In this document: in pieces, positions 1 through 13,300 of the stretch
Position numbering within the stretch: the first letter of the stretch is position 1
Layout: every line of letters begins with the position of its first letter
NCBI RefSeq assembly: GCF_014203095.1
Contig: NZ_JACHIG010000002.1
Span: 487,695 to 551,694 of the forward strand
DNA from: Prosthecobacter vanneervenii
Lineage (GTDB): Bacteria > Verrucomicrobiota > Verrucomicrobiia > Verrucomicrobiales > Verrucomicrobiaceae
Length of the DNA: 64,000 bases
Direction: 5' to 3'
Position numbers and translations under genes: made by a program
The notes under the pieces: generated by a model
What the model was told of the DNA's origin: nothing
What the model saw: the letters and a program-made list of their open reading frames with translations, nothing else
Database searches by the model: none

Positions 1-1300
1 GGTGGCGGTGCAGTTGTCAGCATCCGTAGCCTTCACTGTGAAGGTGTAGCTGCCCAGGCCTGTGGGGGTACCACTCAGCACACCGGCACTGCTCAGGGTC
101 AGCCCCGCAGGCAGAACACCGGAATTCAGGCTCCAGGTGTATGGCGTTGTGCCGCCACCTGCGGAGAGAGTCTGGCTGTAAGCGGCATACTGTGTGCCGG
201 CAGGCAGCGGCACGGGCCCGATGGAGATCGTCGGGCAGGCTATCACGATCTGCAGCGCCCTGGTCGCGGAGCAGCTCACGCCATCGGTGGACTTCACTGT
301 GAAGCTGTAAGTAGCAGGAACAGCCGTTGGCGTTCCGGAGATCAGACCCGCCGTGCTCATGGAGAGCCCGGCAGGCAGCGCGCCAGAGATAATGCTGTAG
401 GTATAGGGAGCGGTGCCACCGCTGGAGCTGAGCTGCTGGCTGGCATAGGCCACATTTTTCAGACCGCTCGGGAATGTTGGCGCACTGATGGTAAACGACG
501 GGCAGTTCACCGTGATGGAGTAGGAGCCGGAACGGGCGCAGCTGTTGGCATCCGTAGCGGTCACGGTAATGTTATAAGTGCCGGGAGCGCTTGTCGGTGT
601 GCCGCTCAGCACACCACCGCTGCTCAGCGTCATGCCCGTGGGCATCGTGCCGGTGAAACTCCATGCATAAGGTGCAGTGCCGTTGCTGGCCGTGAGCGTC
701 TGCGCCGTGTAGGCGGCATACTGCGTGGCAGCAGGCACCGTGGTGGGCGACAGTGAAATCGCCGGACAGGTGATCGTCCAGGTGAAGGAAGTGTCCAGAG
801 AACAGCCGTTGGCATCTGTGCTGCGGATCACAAAGGTGTAGGCGCCTGGTGCACCAGTGATGGTGCCGGAAAGCAGGCCGCTTGAGCTGAGCGTCACCCC
901 CGTGGGCAATGTGCCGCTGGCACGGGTATAGGTGTAGGCGGAGGTGCCCCCGCTGGTGGAGAACTGCTGGCTAAAGGCCGTGTTCTGTGCGGCAGAGTTC
1001 AGTGTGGTGGGGCTCATTGCCAGCGTGGGGCACACCACATTCAGGGTCATCGCCTGTGTGGCAGAGCACACGTAGGCGTCCGCCGCCTTCACCGTGAAGG
1101 TGTAGGTGCCCGGTGTTGCCGTGGGCATGCCGCTCAGCACACCCGAGCTGGAGAGTGTAATGCCGCTTGGCAGGGTGCTACCGGTAGCAAGACTCCAGGT
1201 GTATGGAGAAGTGCCGTTGCTAGCCGTAAAGGTGGCGCTGTAGTTGGACCCCTTCACCGCGTTGCTCAGCGTGGCGGGGGAGATGCTGATCGTCGGGCAG
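1..1300 (-). repeat. About five PIG repeats, running off the window
   Basis: CP boundaries occur near 237, 507, 770, 1030 and 1297. The last visible unit is cut by the window edge after ATDADNC, so the array continues outside. Confidence 0.83.
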
Positions 1301-4300
1301 GAGCGCAGACCAAAGTCGATGGTGCCTTCCGTGTTGGTCGCACCCGTGTTGCCCGGTTCCCCTCCGGGCGTGAGGGTGAAGACCATGCTGTAAACCGGAG
1401 AGCCTGCGCCGCTGGGCTGGCTGCCGTTGTTGTCATTGTTTACGCCATTGTCAGTCGTCACCACGGTGCTGCTGGCCAGCGCATAGGAAGCCGTAGGCGT
1501 GACGCGCACAAAGTAATTGCCGGCAGTATATACCTTGAAGCTATAGGCACCGCTGCTCAGCGTGGTGGTGGACTGCAGCTGCGTGTCCGCGTTGGCCCCG
1601 GTGCCGCCCACTGCATTGTCCGCACCCGGACTCCACAGGTCCAATTGCACACCTGCAATACCAGACTCGCTGGTGTCCTTCAGTCCGTTGTTGTTCAAAT
1701 CATTCCAGACCAAGTCTCCCACGGTGATGCCCGTAAAGAGACCAAAGTCGATCGTGTTGTTTCCGCTGGTGCCGTCTCCATCCACGCTAGAGGGAGGTTC
1801 GGCCCCCACCTGCAGGTCAATGATGGGGCTGTAGATGACGGTGCCAGGTCCGCCCGGTTGCACGCCCTTGTTGTAATTGTCCACTCCGTTGTCCGTCGTG
1901 GCCACCACAGCGCTTGCCGCAGGCACACTGCTGGTGGGAGTCACACGTACGTAATACTTGCCAGGCACCAGATTGGTGAAGGAGTAGGCCCCGCCGCTGC
2001 TCGTCTGCACACTAGCTCCCACCTGCGTATCTGCATTCGAGCCCGTGCCACCGATGGCGTTGTCCGCGCCCGGAGTGAAGAGCTGCACGGTGGCACCGCT
2101 CAGCCCCAGTTCGCCGGTGTCACGCACGCCGTTGTTGTTCACGTCATTCCATACCAAATTGCCCACACTGACCCACGGCGAAACAGAGCAAGGTTCGGTG
2201 GCAATGGTAAAGACGCCTGAGGGATCTGTCACAAAGCTGGCTTCCGTGGTGCCAGACGTGTAGCTAAAGGAGGTCAGTGCACCATTGCTGTCATAGGTCG
2301 GAGCGCTGCTAAGGTCCACCATATGCAGATTCAGGCTGGCGCTGCCACCGGTTTCGATGCCTTCCCAGGTGGCGGAGTTCACTCCCATGGCGCTCCAGTT
2401 GGAGGCGTTGTTCACACGGCTCACGTCGATCACGCACTGGAAGCGCACGCTGCTGCCCGTTTCCGTGACAATCTTCTGCATCACATCGCCAGCAGTGACG
2501 TTGCCACCCACTGTGCTCACCATCAGGTTTGCAGCGGTCTGCCAGCTGTTGTAGCCCAGCGTTGTGTCATACTTGTAGATCGTCACATTCGGGCTGGAGC
2601 GTGTGATGCCGTCGATGTACACGATGGCGTGGTCGCTGCTCGCAGGGTTGGTTCCCGTGCTCATCAGGAACCACACTGCATCCACTTTGGAGGCACCAAG
2701 CTGTGCAAAACTGAAGTCCAGTGCCACACGGCTCACCGAGGCATCGTAGATCATGTTGGCGCTCGTGATCTGAGCCACGCCGTTCGGCGTGTAGTTGAAG
2801 TCGTAGGCCTGCGTTGGCGTCCACTCCGAGGATCCCGTAAACACGCCGTCGCCGTTCGTATCCATAGCCAGGAAGTGATAGCAGCCCGTCGAGGTCGGCC
2901 CGCTGGACTTGAAGCCAAAGTCCACCGTCATGTTGCCATTGCCGTCGTCACTGTCGTCAATGGTGTTGAAGGCCCCGCTCTCCCCGTTGCTGTTGATCGG
3001 CTCGTTGTTGTCTGAGAGGCTGATCAGCGAGCTTACAATGCCGTTCACTGCAGGCTGTGCGTTGTCATTGCCGTCGTCATTGCCCACGATGTTGTCGTCC
3101 ACGTCATTGTCAGTAGAACTGGCGGGGAAGATGGAGATCGTGTTCACCAGCGCCTTGCCGGAGGCAAACTCAGAGGCCGGAATACGCACGTAGTAAGAGC
3201 CCGGCACCACGCTGCTGAACATATACTGGCCTCGCGAGCTGGACAAGGTGCTCGTCGTCGTGTTCTTCACCAGTACTCCGGAGCTGTTCAGCAGGTCCAC
3301 ACGCACACCGCCCACACCTTCGCCGGAATCGTACACACCGTTGTTGTTGGCGTCTTTGTAAACCAGGTTGCCGATGCTGCAGAAGGTCGGGCGCAGGCCG
3401 AAGTCGATCGTGTTGTCCACGTTGGCTCCAAAGGGAGCCACCAGATTGCCCGGCTCCGTTAGAGCGGAGAGGGTGATCATCGGCGAATAGATCGGGGCAC
3501 CGGTGGAAGACTGCGAGACACCGTTGCTGTCGTTATCGATGCCATTGTCAGCATTGCTGCTGGTGCTGCTGCGGCGTGGATGCGTGATCGGCGGAGTGAG
3601 TTTGATGTAGTACTTGCCTGAGGCAAGGCCGCTGAAGCCATACACACCGTCGCTGCCGGTCGTGAAAGTGCTGCCCACTTTCACGTCGTCACTGTTGTTC
3701 ACCGTGGTGTCGGTGGAGGTGTAGAGTTCCACCTGAGCATTGGGCACGCCGATTTCTCCAGAATCGAGCAGGCCGTTGTTGTTGTTGTCAGAGAAGATCT
3801 GGTTGCCAATGCCGAGGGAGGCCGTGAAGCCAAAGTCCACTGTCATGTCCTGATTGCCGCCGCCGCTGGAGAGATTGCCCGGTTCTTTGCCCAGAGCCAG
3901 GTTGATCACCGGGCTGTAAACGAGCGTTCCCGAGCCGCCCGGCTGGATGCCATTGCTGTCATTGTCCACGCCATTATCCAGGTTCACCGCAGGTGTGGAG
4001 GCCAGCGGCCACTGTGAGTCCGGATTGGGCAGCGCCACGTAATAGTTTCCAGCAGCCAGTCCGCTGAAGAGGTAATAGCCATTAGCATCAGTCGTCGTTG
4101 TGGCCAGCAGCGTGTCATCGCCTGTGTTCGGCAGGTTGTCAGCACCGGGGTTGTAAAGCTTCACCGTAAGGTTCTGCAGCCCGGGCTCGCGCGGATTCTT
4201 CACACCGTTGGCATTGGTGTCCGCCCACACGAAATCGCCGATGGCCAGCGTCTGTGGATTCGTAGTGGCTGCGCCCTGCAGGAGGATGTTGTCGATGTTG

Positions 4301-7300
4301 ATGAATCCGGTGCCATCTCCACCCCAGAGATAGATTTCCATGAGGAAGGACTTGCCTGCGAGCTGCGCCCCCGTGGGCACTGCTGTGGCTCCGCCGAGGA
4401 AGCTCGTCCAGCCCATGTTCATCGAGAACCAGGAGCCCACAGTGGGCAGTTGGAAGGTGTCCGTCACAGCCGTGCGCATCGTGGAGCCTTCCAGCCAGGA
4501 GAGCATCACTTTGCCCTGGATCGGCGCGGTGGTGCCCACACGGTAGAGGTCAAATAGGATATTGCCGATGTTCCCGTTGGCCGTCGGATCCATGTCAAAG
4601 CGGATCCACAGGCTGTCAGGGCGCTGCACCAGCGTGGTGGGCGGCGTATCATAGCCCGTGTCATACGAGGCGTCCCAGCTGCGCATCTGGCGGGAGAGCG
4701 CACCACTGCGGATCGGTCCGTTGTTCGTCGGCTCGCTGATGTCCGTCAGGCCGTTCATATCGTCCTCGATCTGAATCTTCGCAGCGTTCACCACGGCAGC
4801 GCTCTTCAGGCTGGGCAGCGCAGGCAGGCCGCCGGTGGAGGTGTTCAGCGTGTATTCAAGAAGGTTCGTCAACGAGGCGGGCACAGCGCGCAGGGCGAAG
4901 TCCACAGTGTTGTCCACATCAGCACCGCCGGTGGTGTTGCCAGGCTCATTGCCCACCGCCAGCGCGATGATTGGGCTGACGATGGCACCACCGACACCGC
5001 CGGTCTGGGTGCCGTTGTTGTCATTGTCCACCCCATTGTCCAGCGCCACCTGCGGGCCGGACGAAAGCGGATACGCCGTGGGCGGCGTGGCCATGCTCAC
5101 GTAGTAGCTACCTGGTGCCAGGCCGGTAAAGCTGTAAGCACCGGTGCCGCTGGTGGTCGTCGTCCCCTGGGACACATCATCACCATTGCCGATCACTGCA
5201 TCCGTCGTGGAGTAGAGCTGCAGTGTCACGCCGCTGATCCCCTGCTCTCCCGTGTCAAAGGTGCCGTTCTGGTTCTGGTCATTCCACACGAGATTGCCGA
5301 GTCCCAGCCCGTTGATGACCAGCACGTAGTTACGAGAGCCTGTGCAGGTGGCGCTGTCCTGGCTGCTCACCGTAAAGCTGTAGCTTCCCGCAGCCGTAGG
5401 CGTGCCAGTGATGGCACCGCTGCTGGTGTTGAGCGTGAGTCCTGGTGGCAGGCTGCCAGCGCTCAGGGAGTAGGTGTAGGGGCTGATGCCACCGCTGGCC
5501 GTCACCGTCTGGCTGAAGGCCACACCACGATAGCCTGAGTTCAGGCTGGTCGGGCTCAGCGCCAGAGTCGGGCACGTGATCGTCATCGAGATCGTGGCGG
5601 TGCCAGGGCAGTTGTAGGCACCGCGTGCGGTCACGCTAAAGCTATAAGTTCCAGGTGCCGTTGGCGTTCCGCTGATCGTGCCCGTCGGGCTCAGCGCCAG
5701 ACCAGCCGGCAGCGTGCTGCCGGTGGGCAGGCTCCATGTATAGGGTGCTGTGGCTCCGGAGGCCGTCAGCGTGGTGGAGTAGCTGCTGGCCACCGTGGCA
5801 TTCGGCACGGTGGTGGGAGTAATGGTGACAGTGGGGCATTGCAGCACCAGCGTGCATGCCAGCGTGCCAGGGCAGCTGTCCTGGTCCATCGCCTGCACCG
5901 TAAAGCTGAAGGTGCCTGCAGTATCTGTGGGTGTGCCGCTGAGCAGACCGGAGGAAGAAAGCGTCATGCCAATGGGCAGGGAGCCCGATTTCACTGTCCA
6001 AGTCTTCGTACCCACACCACCAGTCGCGGTAAACTGCTGCGAGTAGGCCGTGCCCACTGTCGCGGTGCTCAGGCTTGACGGCGTGATCGTGATAGAGGCG
6101 CAACCCACGGCCAGCGTCAGCGCCTGCTGCTGCACACAGCTGTTGAGGTCACTCACCTGCGCTGTGAAGTTGAAGGATCCCACGGCATTGGTGGTGCCGC
6201 TGATGAGACCAGCGGAGGAAAGGGTAATGCCGGAAGGCAGTGAGCCCGAGGCCAGAGACCAGGTATAAGGAGAGGTGCCGCCGCTCACGGCAAGCTGCTG
6301 GCTGTAGGCCACCGTGACTGTGCCTTGCGGCAGTGTCGTCGGCGTAATGCTGATGGCAGGACAGCTAAAAACAATACTGCAGGAGCGTGTGCCTGTGCAG
6401 CTCTGGGCATCGGTGGCCACTACGCTGAAAGTATAGGTGCCGGGAGCTACCGTCGGCGTGCCACTGATAACACCGGCACTGCTCAGGCTCAGCCCTGTGG
6501 GCAGCGTGCTGCCGCTGGCCAGCGCCCAGGTGTAGGGGGAGTTTCCGCCGCTCGCGGTCATCGTCTGGGTGTAGGTCTGGTACTGGCGACCTGCGGTAAG
6601 AGTGGCAGGAGTAACGGTGATGGTGGGGCAGTTCACATGCAGCGTGTAGCTGCTTGTGCCGGAGCAGGAGGCACTGTCTGTAGCCTTGACGGTAAAGGTG
6701 TAGTCTCCCGGAATTGCCGTGGGTGTGCCGCTCAGCAGGCCGGCGCTGCTCAGGCTCATACCGGTGGGAAGTGAGCCGCTCTGAATGCTGAAGGTATAGG
6801 GAGCACTGCCTCCCGTGCCGCCCAGTAGGACCGAGGTGTAGGCTGCGAACTGCTGCGCATTCGACAGGGTGGCAGGAGTGAGGGAGATCACCGGGCAGAC
6901 GACCTTCACGCTCAGCGCCTGGGTGCTCACGCAGTTGTTCGCATCACGTGCACGCACGGTGAAATTGTAGGTGCCAGGTGCGGAGCCCGGGGTACCACTC
7001 AGCACACCTGAGCTGCTCAGGCTCATGCCGGTGGGCAGCGCACCTGTGGTGATGTCCCAGGTGTAGGGTGAGGTGCCGCCGGAGGCACTCATGTTCACCG
7101 CCGTGTAGCTCGAGTACTGCACGGCGTCCGCAAGGGTCTTCGGCGTGATGTTAAGCGCCGGGCAGTTCACCGTCAGCGAGTAGCTGCGCACACCCACACC
7201 ACTGTAAGAATCTGTGGCACGCACGGTGAAGGGATAGGTGGCAGGCACTCCTGTGGGGGTGCCGCTGAGCACTCCCGTCGTGGAGTCCAGCGTCAGGCCT

Positions 7301-10300
7301 GCGGGCATGCCGTTGTTGCCGGTGATGGAGGCCGCATACCGGGCCTGCGCTTCGGCGGAGGTAATTGCACGGCTGTAGATCACCGCCTCATCCAGTGCAC
7401 CATTCCAGCAGGTGCTCGTGGTGCTGCTGCCGCCCAGCACAAGCGGCTGCGTGGAGTGGCTGATTGCCGTGGCGAAGGCCTTCGTGGCGGCCTGCACGCC
7501 GTTGACATAGATGATCAGGTTGGAGCCGTCGTAGGTGGCCGCCACATGGTTCCAAGCGTCCACCGTCAGCGTCGCATCGACAAAGTCAGACACCGAAGCC
7601 ACGCTGGCAGGCGCATTGATAAAGAAGCGCACCGTGCTCGTGCCACTGCGCTGGATCAGCCCGTAGCCGTTTGCCGGCGCGCTGTTGCTGGAGCTCTTTT
7701 CGATGATGATCTTGTCAGCCGTAGGCGCTGAGCTGGCTGGACGCACCCAGGCTTCCAGCGTGATCTGTGTGGGCCGCAGCACGGACTGGTCCGCCACCTG
7801 TGCGTAGTCATTCACACCATCAAAGCTGAAGGCCTTGCCCACCTGCCCTGTCGTAAAGGCCACGCCGTTCATCAGCGCAGCGCTGTTTCCAGCAATGAGT
7901 TCCGCACCGCCAGATTCCCCAGGCCACCAGGCGGCAGCCCCGCTCAGCGCCGAAGGCCCGACACTCCAGACATACGGAGAGGTGCCGCCGGAAGCCGACA
8001 GGTTTTGGGTATAGGCATTGTACTGCGTCGCTGCAGGCAGCGTGCTTGGGCTCACCGTCACCACGGCATTGGCCAGCGTCAGCGTGTAGCTCTGGGTGGC
8101 GGAGCATCCCTGGCTGTCTGTGCTGCTGACAGTAAAGTTGTAGCTGCCTGGGGCGGCGGAAGCGCCCGGCGTGCCGCTGATGATCCCGCCGCTGCTCATT
8201 GTCATGCCGCTGGGCAGGGCACCGCTGCTGATGGCATACACATAGCCGCCGGAGCCACCGGTGGAAGTAAGCGTCAGCGCATTGTAGGCCACATACTGGG
8301 TGGCCACAGCCACCGTGCCAGGACTGATGGTAATGACCGGGCAGGCGCGGAATCCAAAGTCGATCGTGTTTTCAGCATTCGTATTGCCACTGCTGCCGGG
8401 CTCGCCCCCCGCAGTCAGCGTGATGACAGGACTGATCACAGCTGTGTTGATGCCACCGCTCTGAATGCCGTTGCTGTCATTGTCCCTGCCATCGTCCGTG
8501 GCATCCACCACGCTGGAGGCCAGCGGATAAGACGAAGGCGGCGTGGGAATACGGACACGGTAGGTGCCAGGCTGGTAAATGGTGAAACCGTAGACACCTG
8601 CGCTGTTGGTCGTTGTGCTGGTGATCACGGTGTTGGCCGCTCCATCAAGCAGTTCCACCCTGATGCCAGAGCCAGTTCCGCTCTCGGTAGCACTGGTGAA
8701 CGCCCCGTCATTATTAGCATCAACAAAGAGCTGGTTGCCCAGCTGAATGCCGGAGAAGAGGCCGAAGTCGATCGTCAGGTTCGTATCCGGGTTGGTGTCA
8801 CCATCGTTAACCGGCTCCATACCACTGGCCATCGTGATGACCGGGCTGTAGATATAGGTGCCCGGCCCGCCAGGCTGGCTGCCCTTGTTCTCGTTGTTAA
8901 TGCCATCATCTACGGTGATCACGTTGCCGCCAGTTGCCGGCACACTGGCAGGCGGAGTCACGCGCACCACATACTTGCCGGCCGCCAGACCATTAAAGTT
9001 GTAGGCGCCTGCGGAGTTGGTGGTGGTGGTGGCCACCCACAGGTCGTCCGAATCTCCGGCTGTGTTATTGGTGGTGGTGTAAAGATCCACCGTCACGGCA
9101 CTGATGCCCACTTCGGTGGTTGCACCCACATCGCGCAGGCCGTTCTTGTTCGCATCATTCCAGACGAGGTTGCCGATCGAAAGCGTGGCGCTTGTGTTCA
9201 CCTGGCAGAGATAGACAAGGTCGGCCACCACAGCATTGGTGCTGCTGCCACCGGAAAGCGCGATGCTCAGCGTGTCGATCTGCGTGGCGGAGGCGTTGTT
9301 GGCCACACGGAAGTGGTAGGTGAACTGGCGCCATTGCGGCTGCGTTGCATTGGCTGTCGCCTCCGTCCAGCTGTTATAATCGGAGGAACCAAAGGCCGGA
9401 TAAGAGGTGGTGCCGCCACTGTAACCGCAGCACTGGCTCACACCTGCGGCTGTGGCGCTCATTTCCCCCTGTGGCACCGTGTAATATTGATAAAGGCCAG
9501 GTGTGGAGCCGGAGATGATCTGCACGATCTGCGCACTCGCGCCCAGGTTCCACAGGATGGAGGCGGCACCAGAGCTGGCATTTGCCGCCCACACACTCAG
9601 TTCATATTCCTTGCCCGCTTGCAGCACAGAGCTCCAGTTGCCGCCGCCGGCAGCCTGCAGTGTCAGCGAGGAATTGGTTCCCTGCAGCAGCACCATGCGC
9701 TTGCCATGCCGGCTCTTGATGCTTTCCACCCAGGAGAAGGACGAGCCAGTGGTGCTTACGTTCACCTGCGCACGCTGGATCGGTTCGCCCAGGCCGCTGG
9801 TGCCATTGGTGCCGCCCACCCACTGGAAGGCGTTGATGCCCGTGCCCAGATTCGTTCCAGTGCCATTATAGCTCAGCACAGACGCTCCTGCTCCGGTCAC
9901 GTTTGGCTGTCCCTGAAACTCAAAGCTCGGGTTGTCGATCAGGTTGGTGATCTGGCACGGATTTGCGTTCGCAAATCCCACGTCGATCGTGCTGTTCGTG
10001 TCCGTGTCGTCTCCGTCCACACCCACGCCGGGCTCAGAGCCTGGAGAGAGCGTGATCAGCGGCGTCACCACCGGGTTCCCCGAGGCGGACTGGATGCCGT
10101 TGTTGTCGTTGTTTACATTATTGTCCAGGTTCACCTGGCTCGTGCTCACCTGCGGGTAGTATGTCGGCGGTGTTGGGATGCGCACATAGTACACGCCCGG
10201 TGCCAGACCGCTGAAGAGGTACAGGCCGTTGGAGTCCGTGGTGGTGCTGGCGCTCAGCACGTCATCTCCGCCGCCACTTTCCATCGTGCCATTAGCACCC

Positions 10301-13300
10301 GGTGTCCAAAGCTGCACTGGCAGTCCTGGCATGCCGCTCTCTGAGGTGGTGTAGAGGCCGTCATTGTTCATGTCCACCCACACCAGATTGCCCAGGCCCA
10401 TGCCCTTCACGTTAAAGGTCACCGTACCCGAGCTGCTCTGACAGTTGTAGGCGTCCGTGGCCCGCACCGTCACCGTGTAGCTTCCCAGCGTAGTAGGAGT
10501 GCCGCTCACCGTTCCATCTGTTCCGATCACCAGCCCGGGTGGCATGGTTCCGCTGACCAGTGTGTAGGAATAAGGTGCCGTGCCACCAGTGGCTGACAGG
10601 CTCGTCGAGTAGCTCGTCCTCAGGTAGGCATTCGGCGGCGTGCTGCTGCTGAAAGTGATGGTGGGGCACACCGGATTCACCGTGTAGGAGCGCGCCCCCG
10701 CGCAGCCGTTTGCATCCGTCCCCGTGATCGTGAAGGTGGCCGGTGTGCTGCCGGTGGCCGTGCCGCTAAGCACGCCCGTGCTGCTGTTGATGCTCAGCCA
10801 GGCAGGCAGGCCGCTCGCACTCCAGGTGATCGGTGTGGCGCTCGTACCAGAAACGCTCATCGTCTGTGAATACAGGAAGCCGATCGTCGGCGCAGTCAAC
10901 GTGCTGGGATTCACCGTGATGACCGGGCACACACGCAGCGGCGTAGTCACTGTGGCGCTGCATCCCAGGCTGTCAGTGGCGGTGACCACAATATTGTTTG
11001 CTCCAGAAATGGTGGGAGTGCCGCTGAGCACACCACCGCTGGAGAGGCTCATTCCTGCAGGCAGGCTGGCAGCCTGCACCGTCCAGGTGTAGGGCGTGTT
11101 GCCGCCACTGGCCGTCAGCGTCTGATTGTAGGGGCTGCCCACAATAACCGCTGGCAGAGTCGAGGGTGTGATCGTGATCGCCGGGCAGCTTCTCAGACCG
11201 ATGTCGATCGTGTTTTCCACGTTAGTCGTGCCGCTGGATCCGGGTTCGCCGCCGTAGGTCAGAGTAAAGGTGGTGCTGTTCACCACGTGGCCTGCACCGC
11301 CGGGCTGGCTCACCGCATTGTTGTCATTGTCCACCCCATTGTCGGCAGAAACACCGTTCAGCGCCATGAGCTGGGTGGCTCCGGGAGTGACCATCACATA
11401 ATAAACTCCCGACTGGAACACCGTGAAGCCATAGATGCCGCTGGAGTTCGTTGTCGTTGTAGTCACGACCACATCGTCCGAAGTATAGGCCGTATTGTCT
11501 GCACCGCGGGTCACCAGAGCCACGGTCACGCCTGACACGCCGCTGTCCGTGCCGCTCTGATACACGCCATCCGCATTCGCATCGAGGAATACCAGATTCC
11601 CCACGCTGACGCCGGAGAAGAGGCCAAAGTCGATGCTCAGGTCCGTGTTGGGGTCCGTGTCCCCATCATTCACAGGCTCATTGCCAGAGGACAGATTGAT
11701 CACCGGGCTGTAAAGCGGTGTTCCGGGTCCGCCAGGCTGCGCACCGTGGTTCACATTGTTGCCGCCATTGTCCACCGTCACCGGTGTTCCGCCCGTCATC
11801 GGGTTCGAGGCCGGCGGCAGCACCTTCACATAGTAGTAGCCAGGAGTGATGCCCGCAAAAGAGTAGGCCCCGGAAGAGGTCGTAGTGATCGTGCTTCCTA
11901 CCTGGGTGTCCGCTGCGGTGTCTGTGCCGCCGATGGCGTTGTCAGAGCCCGTGCTGAAGAGCTGCACCTGCGCCCCTGCCAGACCGCTCTCGGAGCCATC
12001 CTTCACCCCATTGTTGTTCACGTCATTCCACACCAAGTCACCAATGGTGAGGGAGCTGATGGTCACACTGTAGCTCGCACTCTTCTGGCAGTTTAGGGCA
12101 TCCGTCGCCGTCAGGGTAAAGCTGGCGGTCTGCACAGTGGTGGGCGTCCCCGTGATGGCTCCCGTGCTGCTGTTAAGGCTCAGTCCAGCAGGCAGGCTGC
12201 CGCTGCTCACCGTCCAGGTGTAGGGTGCCGTGCCATTGGTTGCGCTCACGGTCTGGCTGTAGGCCACGGCCACATTCCCACCGGACAGGCTGGATGGAGA
12301 GATGGCGATAGCCGGGCAGGCAGGAGTCAGAGTGTAAGAGGTGGAGCCCGAGCAACCGTAGGCGTCCGTGCTGCGGATCGAGAAAGTGGCGGAGGCCAGC
12401 GCGGTGGGCGTGCCACTGAGGGTGCCGGTGGCGGTGTTCAGCGTCAGGCCTGCCGGCAGGCTGCCGCTGCCCAGCATGAAGGTGTAGGGGCTCGTTCCGC
12501 CCGTAGCACTCAGTGCCTGACTGTAGGCCGAATTCATCACCGGCGTGGGCAGCGTGGCGGGTGTCACCGAGATGGTGGGGCACACCGGTGTCAGCGTGTA
12601 GGTGGCTGTTCCAGAGCACTGATTAGCATCCATCGCTGTGACAGTGAAAGTCACAGTCGCTGTGCTCGTAGGCATGCCGGAAAGCGCTCCGCTGCTCGTG
12701 TTCAATGTCAGCCAGGATGGCAGCCCCTTGGCGCTGTAGGTCACCGGCAGCGCCGTGGTGCCGCTGGCGGAAATCGTCTGCGTGTAAGCCGTGCCCACCA
12801 CAGGTGCGGGCAGCGTCGCCGGGTTCAGGGTGATCACCGGACAAATCTTGATCTGCATGGTCAGGTCACGCACACATGCCTTCGAGTCGATGGCTCGCAC
12901 GGTCACGCTCGTTCCGCTCACGCCGCTGGTCGGCGCGGTCGGTGTGCCGCTGATGTTGCCGCTGCCGTCCAGACTCAGTCCTGCAGGCCAGGTGCCGGCG
13001 GAGGTCGTCCATGTGTAGGGCGGGAATGGGCTGCCAGACGCAGTAAACGCCTGCGTGTAGGCAGTGCCCACCAAGCCGTTGGCTAGCGCCGAGGGCGTGA
13101 TGGCGATGGCTGGGCAGATGCGGAAGCCAAAGTCGATCGTGTTTTCGTAGCTGCTGCTGCCTGACGATCCTGGCTCCGTGCCCACGGCCAGTGTGATCAG
13201 CGGGCTGGTGGATGCCGTACCCGGTCCGCCGTTCTGGATGCCGTTGCTGTCATTGTCCACTCCGTTGTCTGCAGTCACCGCGATCGTGGCGGAGGTATAG

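Noticed and set aside
8005-10344. A 779-codon plus-strand open frame
   Set aside because: It lies antisense to the giant gene, translates to a low-complexity His/Arg/Ala-rich product with no motifs, and arises because the GC-rich repeats lack stops in that frame.
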